From positions 1 to 8,949 of the forward strand of contig JAGGXT010000270.1 in assembly GCA_021162905.1 (NCBI GenBank): 8,949 nt of DNA, in the 5' to 3' direction. The notes beneath the pieces are model-generated. The model did not search any database and was not told the DNA's origin. It worked only from the letters and a program-made list of their open reading frames with translations. The position numbers and the translations under genes are program-made. Source of the stretch: Candidatus Odinarchaeota archaeon (lineage in GTDB: Archaea; Asgardarchaeota; JAGGXT01). This document shows, in pieces, positions 1-4,879 of the stretch. Every line of letters starts with the position of its first letter. Positions within the stretch are counted from its first letter, which is position 1.

Positions 1-30
1 ATATTTTTTATTATAAAAATCTCAATTTGT

Positions 31-40
31 TTTATATTAA
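31..40 (+). promoter_or_regulatory. Possible TATA box upstream of the four-gene operon
   Basis: TTTATATTAA is close to the archaeal TATA consensus. It lies about 90 bases before the first start codon, which would give a leader of roughly 65 bases if transcription begins about 25 bases downstream. The surrounding 130 bases are uniformly A/T-rich, so a chance match is quite possible, and no clear purine-rich BRE precedes it. Confidence 0.3.
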
Positions 41-118
41 TCATAACTTAAAAGAGATCCGTACCACATCTTTGTTGTAAATAACGTTTTAGATCAATAT
101 TTTCAGATGTTACCATAT

Positions 119-123
119 GGAGG
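119..123 (+). promoter_or_regulatory. Shine-Dalgarno that decides the start of the phosphodiesterase gene
   Basis: GGAGG sits 7 bases before the ATG at 131. An earlier in-frame ATG at 107 would place this motif inside the coding region and add eight residues not expected in front of the first beta strand of the family. The 131 start is therefore preferred. Confidence 0.7.
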
Positions 124-130
124 ATTGGGA

Positions 131-826
131 ATGAAGCCTAAAATAATAGCACACAAAGGTTTTAGTGAATACTACAAAGGTAATAGTTGGGAGGCATTTA
201 AAAAGGCCTTAGAAGTAGAAGCAGATATGTGCGAGTTGGATCTAGTGCTAACTAAGGACAATAAAATCTTTATAAATCATGATTATAGCATTCAAGGAAA
301 ATTAATAGCAGAGTTATCTCTAGAAGAAGCAAAAAAATTATTTCCTGAGTCTCCTAATCTTGAGGAATTGTTAAATTGGGCTATCGAAAACAAAATGGGA
401 TTATTACTTGAAGTAAAAGATAGAAGAGTCATAGAGGTATTATCAGAGATTCTAAATAGATTTGATGCAAGTAACTTTATAATTGGTTCCTTTGATGCTT
501 TATTTCTTAAAGAGTTTAAGAAGAAAAATCCGCATATAAGGACGTCAATAATGTTTGGAACCGTATTAGGAGTGGATGATATGATACGGCTTACTAAGAA
601 ATATGAATGCGAATTTGCGCATCCATGCTGGGAACATAGACATCCTTATCCACATGAATTGATTTCAAAGGAAGATATAACAAAGTTGAATGAGGAAGGA
701 ATTGAAGTTATATCTTGGCACGAAGAACGTCCTGATGAACTTAAAGAGCTTTTGAAAAAGGGATTTTATGGAATAACTACCAATAATCCGAAACTTTTAA
801 AGGTGCTACGAGATGGAGAGACCTAA
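131..826 (+). CDS. Glycerophosphodiester phosphodiesterase family protein (GDPD/UgpQ-like)
   Basis: This 231-residue protein is a compact TIM-barrel phosphodiesterase of the GDPD family, which hydrolyses glycerophosphodiesters to glycerol phosphate plus an alcohol. The landmarks are in order: AHKG at residues 7-10 (usually HRG), GNSWEAF at 17-23 in place of PENTxxAF, the metal pair E35 and D37 in ELDLVLTKD, the catalytic-type H50-D51, the strand LLLEVKD with E94 and K96, and a C-terminal GITTNNP matching the family's GxxTDxP. There is no signal peptide or membrane segment, so it should be cytoplasmic. Its length is close to UgpQ. The gene ends 14 bases inside the next one, as first gene of an operon that appears to build a phosphodiester. 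A turnover or editing role is inferred; the substrate is unknown. The Arg-to-Lys change in HRG is unusual. Confidence 0.85.
   Translation: MKPKIIAHKGFSEYYKGNSWEAFKKALEVEADMCELDLVLTKDNKIFINHDYSIQGKLIAELSLEEAKKLFPESPNLEELLNWAIENKMGLLLEVKDRRVIEVLSEILNRFDASNFIIGSFDALFLKEFKKKNPHIRTSIMFGTVLGVDDMIRLTKKYECEFAHPCWEHRHPYPHELISKEDITKLNEEGIEVISWHEERPDELKELLKKGFYGITTNNPKLLKVLRDGET
801..805 (+). promoter_or_regulatory. Shine-Dalgarno for the CDP-alcohol phosphatidyltransferase gene
   Basis: AGGTG ends 7 bases before the ATG at 813. It lies inside the end of the upstream gene, which suggests coupled translation and supports the 14-base overlap. Confidence 0.5.
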
Positions 827-1388
827 AGGAATCATAGAGAGGATCAATAAGAAGCTCACAGTTCCTTTAGCTGAAAAACTTAAGGATAAATATTACATAA
901 CTCCTAATAGAATTACATGGATTTCTTTCATAATAGCAGGTATATTAGCACCTTTCATGATATTGGAAAAACATTTCATCATTGCATCGATCTTAGTTCT
1001 AATAGGAGCATGGCTAGATAGTTTGGATGGAGACTTAGCAAGAATAAGAAAGCAGACATCAAAGGAAGGAGAAATCTTGGATGCTGTTCTGGATCGGTAT
1101 GTAGACTTACTAATAATATCTGCAATGATTTTCGTGGAAAGAGATTGTTTGATTGCAGGGCTATTTGCTCTGATAGGGAGTTCTTTAGTCCCATATGTAA
1201 GGGCGAGGACCGAAGCCGCAGGAAAAAAATCAATATCTACCTTTGGTTCAAGAGATATAAGAAACATAATATTAGTAGTAGGATTAGTTTCTGGAATGTT
1301 ATGTATAACCCTTTGGGTTTTGGCAATAGTTGCTAATCTTTCTGCATGTCATAGGTTCTATTATGCAATCAGGAGGGAAGAGTCATGA
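813..1388 (+). CDS. CDP-alcohol phosphatidyltransferase, DIPP-synthase-like
   Basis: This 191-residue integral membrane enzyme moves a phospho-alcohol from a CDP-alcohol to an acceptor hydroxyl with release of CMP. The complete family signature is visible: D69, D72, G73, A76, R77, G86, D90 and D94, in DxxDGxxAR(x8)GxxxDxxxD. Hydrophobic helices lie at about 34-51, 55-68, 99-109, 111-128 and 151-178. The ITPNRIT stretch (29-35) before the first helix and VRARTEAAG (128-136) are typical of inositol-phosphate-using members (DIPP synthase, archaetidylinositol phosphate synthase). The adjacent soluble cytidylyltransferase suggests that CDP-inositol or a similar CDP-polyol, rather than CDP-archaeol, is the donor, as in the IPCT/DIPPS fusion of Archaeoglobus. 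A lipid-headgroup synthase is the main alternative. The family is certain and the substrate is inferred. The gene overlaps both neighbours. Confidence 0.85.
   Translation: MERPKGIIERINKKLTVPLAEKLKDKYYITPNRITWISFIIAGILAPFMILEKHFIIASILVLIGAWLDSLDGDLARIRKQTSKEGEILDAVLDRYVDLLIISAMIFVERDCLIAGLFALIGSSLVPYVRARTEAAGKKSISTFGSRDIRNIILVVGLVSGMLCITLWVLAIVANLSACHRFYYAIRREES
1371..1376 (+). promoter_or_regulatory. Strong Shine-Dalgarno for the cytidylyltransferase gene
   Basis: AGGAGG lies 8 bases before the ATG at 1385, inside the last codons of the upstream gene. With the ATGA stop/start overlap at 1385-1388 it points to translational coupling within the operon. Confidence 0.65.
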
Positions 1389-2113
1389 AAGGAGTTGTAC
1401 TCTCAGCGGGACTTGGAAAAAGACTTAAACCTATAACTGAAACTATACCAAAACCCCTAATAGAAATAGCTGATGGAAAAACATGTCTTGATATAGTCAT
1501 AGATTCACTTCAAAAAGTAGTGGATGAAATAGTGATTGTCGTTGGATATTTGGGAGAAAAAATAAAAGAATATTTGTCAAATAAAAACTTTGCAATAAAA
1601 GTTAAGGTTATTAAAAATCCTTATTATGCCTCAGAAGGAAATTTAACATCTCTATTAACTGCAAGACCTTTTATAGAAAAAGAGGAATTCATTCTAACGA
1701 ATGCAGATCATCTATTTCCCTCTGATTTTTACACCGATTATTTCAAATTTGAAGAAGGTGTAATCATCGCAGGGCAAAGAAAAGAAAGTAGAGAAATACT
1801 TGAAGACGAAATGAAAATAAGAGTAGATAAGAACGGGAATTTAAAAGACATATCCAAAACTCTAAAAGATTACGATGGTGCCTATATAGGCGTTACTTAT
1901 GTCTCTAATAGTGCTTTAAGAGACTATTGGGAAGCGGTGGATAGGATAATAAACAAAACTGATTCAAATACTATTTGCGTCGAAGATATACTACGTGAAC
2001 TTATAAAAGAAGAAAAATATCCAAGAGTCCAATGGTTAGATGAAGTAATATGGTTTGAGATAGATACTATAGAGGATCTAAAGAGGGCAAGGGAGGGAGT
2101 AAAAAAATGGTAA
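1385..2113 (+). CDS. Nucleotidyltransferase, probable inositol-1-phosphate (or related polyol-phosphate) cytidylyltransferase
   Basis: This 242-residue soluble protein has the NTP_transferase (GT-A-like) fold and joins an NTP to a phosphorylated alcohol, releasing pyrophosphate. The N-terminal signature LSAGLGKRL(x8)PKP spans residues 6-24, with K23 as the expected phosphate-binding lysine. ILTNADH (103-109) supplies the metal ligand D108, and WFEIDT near the C-terminus supplies the second, D227. EGNLTSLL (84-91) matches the Asn/Ser-Leu substrate loop of inositol-phosphate and phosphocholine cytidylyltransferases. The middle of the chain (DEMKIRVDKNG, then a DISKTLKDYD-like stretch) also recalls the IPCT half of the Archaeoglobus bifunctional enzyme. 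There is no hexapeptide-repeat C-terminus, which argues against a glucose-1-phosphate or mannose-1-phosphate enzyme. It overlaps the transferase gene by 4 bases, fitting a donor-making role. CTP and inositol-1-phosphate are inferred; glycerol phosphate or phosphocholine are alternatives. Confidence 0.8.
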   Translation: MKGVVLSAGLGKRLKPITETIPKPLIEIADGKTCLDIVIDSLQKVVDEIVIVVGYLGEKIKEYLSNKNFAIKVKVIKNPYYASEGNLTSLLTARPFIEKEEFILTNADHLFPSDFYTDYFKFEEGVIIAGQRKESREILEDEMKIRVDKNGNLKDISKTLKDYDGAYIGVTYVSNSALRDYWEAVDRIINKTDSNTICVEDILRELIKEEKYPRVQWLDEVIWFEIDTIEDLKRAREGVKKW

Positions 2114-2751
2114 AAATGATAGTCTTTGATTTAGATGGGACTCTAATAGATACTATGGAAGATTATGCTGAAAAGGCAAGTGAACTTATAGAAAAGCATT
2201 ATGGGACCCCTAAAGACTTGGCATATAAATTGTATTGGCAAACTTCTGGTTTACCTTTTAGAGAACAGCTAGAAATACTATTTCCAAATAATGAGAAGAA
2301 TGAATATGTGTCAGAACTATTTGAGAAATGGAAAAAGAGCTATTTAGAAAATCACAGTGGTTTGCCTGAAGAAACGAGAACTATTTTTAAGAAAATAAAA
2401 TCAAGAGGTATAAAAATAGCTGTATCATCTAACAACTTACAGGAGTATGTGGATGAACTCACAAAAGACTGGAACATAGATATCGCACTTGGCTACAGAG
2501 GCAAATCTTTCAAGAAAGGAGAGCCACATTTTAGATTTTTAGAAGAGAAGTTTGGTATAAATAGAAGCGAAATGATATTTGTGGGTGACTCTTTAAACGA
2601 TGCAAGACTTTCTAAAGCTTCAAAGGTAAAATTTATAGCTTTACTTAAAAAATTCTCAGAAGAAGAATTCAAGAAGATAATTCCTGATGTCAAGTGTATT
2701 AAAAATTTGCACCAAGTGTTAGATTTAATAGATAGCATTTCCGAAAAGTAG
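2107..2751 (+). CDS. HAD-superfamily hydrolase (phosphatase), last gene of the operon
   Basis: This 214-residue protein has all four HAD motifs: the nucleophile and acid-base aspartates D8 and D10 in FDLDGT, motif II S108 in AVSSNN, motif III lysine K137 in KKGEPH, and motif IV G160-D161 through D165 in GDSLND. A helical cap at about 15-90 follows motif I, as in phosphoglycolate-phosphatase-like C1 members. It should hydrolyse a small phosphomonoester in the cytoplasm. The start overlaps the stop of the cytidylyltransferase gene by 7 bases, with GGAGG at 2092-2096 upstream. In di-myo-inositol phosphate synthesis the transferase product carries one extra phosphate, so a phosphatase is needed as the last step and this gene is a natural candidate. 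That role is inference; general phosphosugar clean-up is the alternative. Confidence 0.85.
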   Translation: MVKMIVFDLDGTLIDTMEDYAEKASELIEKHYGTPKDLAYKLYWQTSGLPFREQLEILFPNNEKNEYVSELFEKWKKSYLENHSGLPEETRTIFKKIKSRGIKIAVSSNNLQEYVDELTKDWNIDIALGYRGKSFKKGEPHFRFLEEKFGINRSEMIFVGDSLNDARLSKASKVKFIALLKKFSEEEFKKIIPDVKCIKNLHQVLDLIDSISEK

Positions 2752-2763
2752 TTTCCGAAGATG

Positions 2764-2787
2764 ATTTTCAAATAATTTTAATTTTAG
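2764..2787 (+). terminator. Possible T-rich archaeal terminator after the four-gene operon
   Basis: Three T-runs (ATTTTC, ATTTTA, ATTTTA) lie 13 to 36 bases past the stop codon, without a hairpin directly before them. Archaeal RNA polymerase can terminate on such runs alone. The A/T background makes this weak evidence. Confidence 0.3.
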
Positions 2788-2883
2788 TTATCTCAAGTTA
2801 ATACTACTTTTGGAAACTCCAAATTAATAAAAGAGGCAGTAATCCCTAAGTGGTCATCAATGAACGATTTTATAAGCTAGAAG

Positions 2884-2893
2884 CATATATAAG
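2884..2893 (+). promoter_or_regulatory. Possible TATA box for the toroid/HAD pair
   Basis: CATATATAAG is preceded by the purine-rich AGAAG. Transcription would start near 2914, about 40 bases before the proposed TTG start and just before a mini-ORF at 2920. A second candidate, TTTATAAG at 2868-2875, would give a start some 16 bases earlier. Confidence 0.4.
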
Positions 2894-2938
2894 TGTGGTA
2901 TTATTAAGTAATAAAAACAATGATGAAAAACTTAACAT

Positions 2939-2943
2939 GGTGA
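2939..2943 (+). promoter_or_regulatory. Shine-Dalgarno supporting a TTG start
   Basis: GGTGA, a perfect match to the archaeal anti-Shine-Dalgarno, ends 9 bases before the TTG at 2953. The alternative in-frame ATG at 2962 is 18 bases away, too far for this motif. An in-frame TGA at 2941-2943 prevents any start further upstream. Confidence 0.5.
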
Positions 2944-2952
2944 GTTCATACC

Positions 2953-4155
2953 TTGCCCGCAATGATTAATGTTAAAGAGATAAAAAGAATTTTCGACGAA
3001 TTTAGAGAAAAACTTAGAAATATGGAAAAAGTAGTGGAAGTGTCACCTGAGTATGAGGATAATATTAGGAAAGCAATACAATGGCTTAAATCGGTACAGC
3101 ATCCAGATGGGTACTGGGGTACAAAGGCTCTCGCCGATACTGGTTTATCTTTGTTAGCACTAAGTAACTTAGGTGTAAGGGGATATGAAAAGTGGGAAAT
3201 CCCCTCAGACATAGGTAAGCCATATGAAGGTGGTATCGAAAAAGCGGTCATGTGGTTAAAAAAGAAATGCGGAGTTTATGGCTGCGAAAGTAATGTTTGG
3301 GATACATCTGTTGTTCTAGAAGCACTTACCAAATTGGGTATAGAAGATGAGCTCAGAAATACGCTGGCTCAGTGGCTCAGTAAGTACGTCTCTGAGAATT
3401 TTAAATCTTTAAAATTACATCACATTGCAAGAGCAATAATTGCTCTTTATACCTTTAATGATAAAGAAAGTGCTAAAAAAATTGCTGAACGATTAGAAGA
3501 ACGGCTTAAATCCTTTGAAAACCTTGATGATGCTTATGTTTGTGGACAAATTGTAGAAGCTCTAAGTCTCTTAGGATATGATCCCTATGATAAGCCATTG
3601 TCAGATATTGTTAATTTTTTACAGAATTATTTGGAGAAAAAGTCTATTGAAGGGTTAAGTGAGCCTGAATTTCAGAGTGTTGTTGTTGCTATGAACGGAT
3701 TAGCTACAAGTCGTGTATTACCAAAAGATAGTCCAATCATAAAAAGATTAGTTGGTGAGCTATTTAGATTTCCAGAACGTTTTAAACCATCGGGTAGCTG
3801 GTATGAGGATGCTAAAAAAACAGCTTTTGCGCTTACAGCTCTAAGTAAATTGAAAAAGATAGCAAAAATAGATGTTCACCCTAGTGTTATTTATGACAAG
3901 CTAGATTATTATCAAAATAAAATTCTGGAAATTATTAATAATGCCAATGATAATATTAAAAATATGTCAAGAGAGTTGTTTAGAGCATCTCTATTTTTAA
4001 TTGTAGGAGTTTCATCGTTATTAATACTTGGATTTATAGTAGTAACAAATATAATTCCAAGTCAAATTTCTGGGTATATTGTTGATATCTTTCTTTCAGC
4101 CCTAGGAATAGATTCTATTAGAAGAGCGCTTGAGGTTTATAGAAAATGGTTCTGA
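2953..4155 (+). CDS. Terpene-cyclase/prenyltransferase-like alpha/alpha toroid protein with C-terminal membrane anchor
   Basis: This 400-residue protein is one complete alpha/alpha barrel of the squalene cyclase/prenyltransferase superfamily. About six helical hairpins are visible. Clear repeat motifs are IQWLKSVQHPDGYWG (42-56) with ADTGLSLLALSNLG (61-74), and AVMWLKKK with CGVYG (98-110) and WDTSVVLEALTKLG (116-129). Degenerate copies follow around 138-168, 178-208 and 216-252, and the last has GSWYED followed by TAFALTALSKL. Residues 190-193 read NLDD, in a place reminiscent of the DxDD acid motif of class II cyclases. It is far shorter than the roughly 630-residue, two-barrel hopene cyclases. 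Residues 346-365 form a membrane helix, 372-385 a second hydrophobic stretch, and a basic tail ends the chain, suggesting a membrane hairpin with a cytoplasmic barrel. There is no signal peptide. Start is TTG (ATG at 2962 possible). Function unknown: a cyclase, or a binding scaffold. Confidence 0.75.
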   Translation: MPAMINVKEIKRIFDEFREKLRNMEKVVEVSPEYEDNIRKAIQWLKSVQHPDGYWGTKALADTGLSLLALSNLGVRGYEKWEIPSDIGKPYEGGIEKAVMWLKKKCGVYGCESNVWDTSVVLEALTKLGIEDELRNTLAQWLSKYVSENFKSLKLHHIARAIIALYTFNDKESAKKIAERLEERLKSFENLDDAYVCGQIVEALSLLGYDPYDKPLSDIVNFLQNYLEKKSIEGLSEPEFQSVVVAMNGLATSRVLPKDSPIIKRLVGELFRFPERFKPSGSWYEDAKKTAFALTALSKLKKIAKIDVHPSVIYDKLDYYQNKILEIINNANDNIKNMSRELFRASLFLIVGVSSLLILGFIVVTNIIPSQISGYIVDIFLSALGIDSIRRALEVYRKWF

Positions 4156-4829
4156 AAGCTATAGCTTTTGATTACGATGGAACGTTGGTTGATAGTTATC
4201 ATATGTTACCTAAATTATATTTGGATATAGCTTCAAAACTTAATCTTGAGACTACTTTGAGAGAAACATTTGTTAAAGCAATGATGGCATATGAAGACAT
4301 AAATGACTTTATTTCCAATTATAACAGATTAGAATGGTGGCCGTACGCGTTCAAGGCTATGAAGATAGATATACCACTGAGTAAAATTGAAGAAATACAC
4401 AATTATTTCATAGAACGAAGAATCGAAGAGACTGTCGCTTTCCCAAAAGTGCGGGATGTCTTAGGGGCTATCAACAAAAAATTGTTTATTATTGCGGGTA
4501 CTGATGGTATACCTCAATTAAAAAGAATAAGAATAGAACGCTCTAATTTGACCGGCTTTTTCGAAAAAATAATGATCATTGATGAGGATGTACGTTCTTT
4601 AGCCGAAGCTATAGAAATTATATCACGAGAATATGAAATTTCCGCTAATGAGATAGCCTATGTTGATGATAAACCCTCAAGAGTGATAGAAGCCTCAGAG
4701 ATTGGCCTTAAAACATTCCTTATTAAATTTAAGGGACCGCTTCATTTAGCATGGAAAAACAAAATCGATGTTGCACTAAAAAAAGCAAAGCTTCTTGAAT
4801 CTATAGAGGAACTTTTGAAGTACATATAA
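4146..4829 (+). CDS. HAD-superfamily hydrolase coupled to the toroid gene
   Basis: This 227-residue HAD protein has D9 and D11 in FDYDGT, motif II T119 in IIAGTDG, and a DD-type motif IV, D174-D175 in YVDDKPS. The motif III lysine, normally in a KPxP-like context, is not evident; R150 in DEDVRS is the likeliest stand-in. The cap region (about 18-95) is helical and contains an aromatic stretch, EWWPYAF (63-69), which could line a hydrophobic pocket. It shares only the core motifs with the HAD gene at 2107, so the two are probably not recent duplicates. The ATG lies 10 bases inside the toroid gene, with GAGGT at 4132-4136 placed 9 bases ahead, so translation is probably coupled. A phosphatase working with the toroid protein, perhaps on a prenyl phosphate, is inferred from position only. 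Confidence 0.8.
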   Translation: MVLKAIAFDYDGTLVDSYHMLPKLYLDIASKLNLETTLRETFVKAMMAYEDINDFISNYNRLEWWPYAFKAMKIDIPLSKIEEIHNYFIERRIEETVAFPKVRDVLGAINKKLFIIAGTDGIPQLKRIRIERSNLTGFFEKIMIIDEDVRSLAEAIEIISREYEISANEIAYVDDKPSRVIEASEIGLKTFLIKFKGPLHLAWKNKIDVALKKAKLLESIEELLKYI

Positions 4830-4833
4830 TAAT

Positions 4834-4862
4834 AAAAATGGATTTTAATGGAGCATAAAATC
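4834..4862 (-). terminator. Hairpin plus T-rich tail after the isomerase gene
   Basis: GATTTTA (4841-4847) and TAAAATC (4856-4862) form a perfect 7-bp stem with an 8-base loop. On the - strand the stem starts 17 bases after the isomerase stop codon and is followed by ATTTTTATTATTAT, the layout of an intrinsic terminator. The stem is A/T-rich, so its stability is modest, especially for a thermophile. Confidence 0.4.
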
Positions 4863-4879
4863 TGATTGATAAGCGTTCT

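Larger units (their letters stand above)
2752..2952. other. Intergenic stretch between the two + strand units
   Basis: These 201 bases separate the four-gene operon from the toroid/HAD pair. They begin with a T-rich stretch that could end transcription. They also contain two TATA-like elements, TTTATAAG at 2868-2875 and CATATATAAG at 2884-2893, and an eight-codon open frame at 2920-2943. No tRNA fold or longer reading frame was found. AGTTTCC at 2750-2756 recurs inverted at 2812-2818, but with a long loop. Confidence 0.5.

Noticed and set aside
893..1267. Open frame on the - strand across the phosphatidyltransferase gene
   Set aside because: It is antisense to a gene with the complete CDP-alcohol phosphatidyltransferase signature, shows no recognisable domain and has no convincing ribosome site.
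813..1388. Calling the transferase archaetidylinositol phosphate synthase
   Set aside because: The RAR-E-G region would allow it, but the overlapping soluble cytidylyltransferase points to a CDP-polyol donor. It is kept as an alternative, not as the call.
1385..2113. Calling the nucleotidyltransferase a MobA-type or glucose-1-phosphate enzyme
   Set aside because: The substrate loop and metal-site motifs fit inositol-phosphate/phosphocholine-type cytidylyltransferases better, and there is no hexapeptide-repeat domain.
2493..2771. Open frame on the - strand at the end of the first HAD gene
   Set aside because: It lies antisense to HAD motifs III and IV and has no family features; it looks like a shadow frame.
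2750..2818. AGTTTCC at 2750-2756 inverted at 2812-2818 as a hairpin terminator or site-specific element
   Set aside because: Seven base pairs with a 55-base A/T-rich loop are expected by chance, and the left arm overlaps the stop codon.
2946..3251. Open frame on the - strand at the start of the toroid gene
   Set aside because: It covers the clear QW-like repeats on the other strand and has low-complexity Ser/Phe composition typical of an antisense frame.
2953..4155. A true squalene-hopene cyclase
   Set aside because: The protein has one barrel rather than two, about 400 rather than 630 residues, and no intact DxDD motif.
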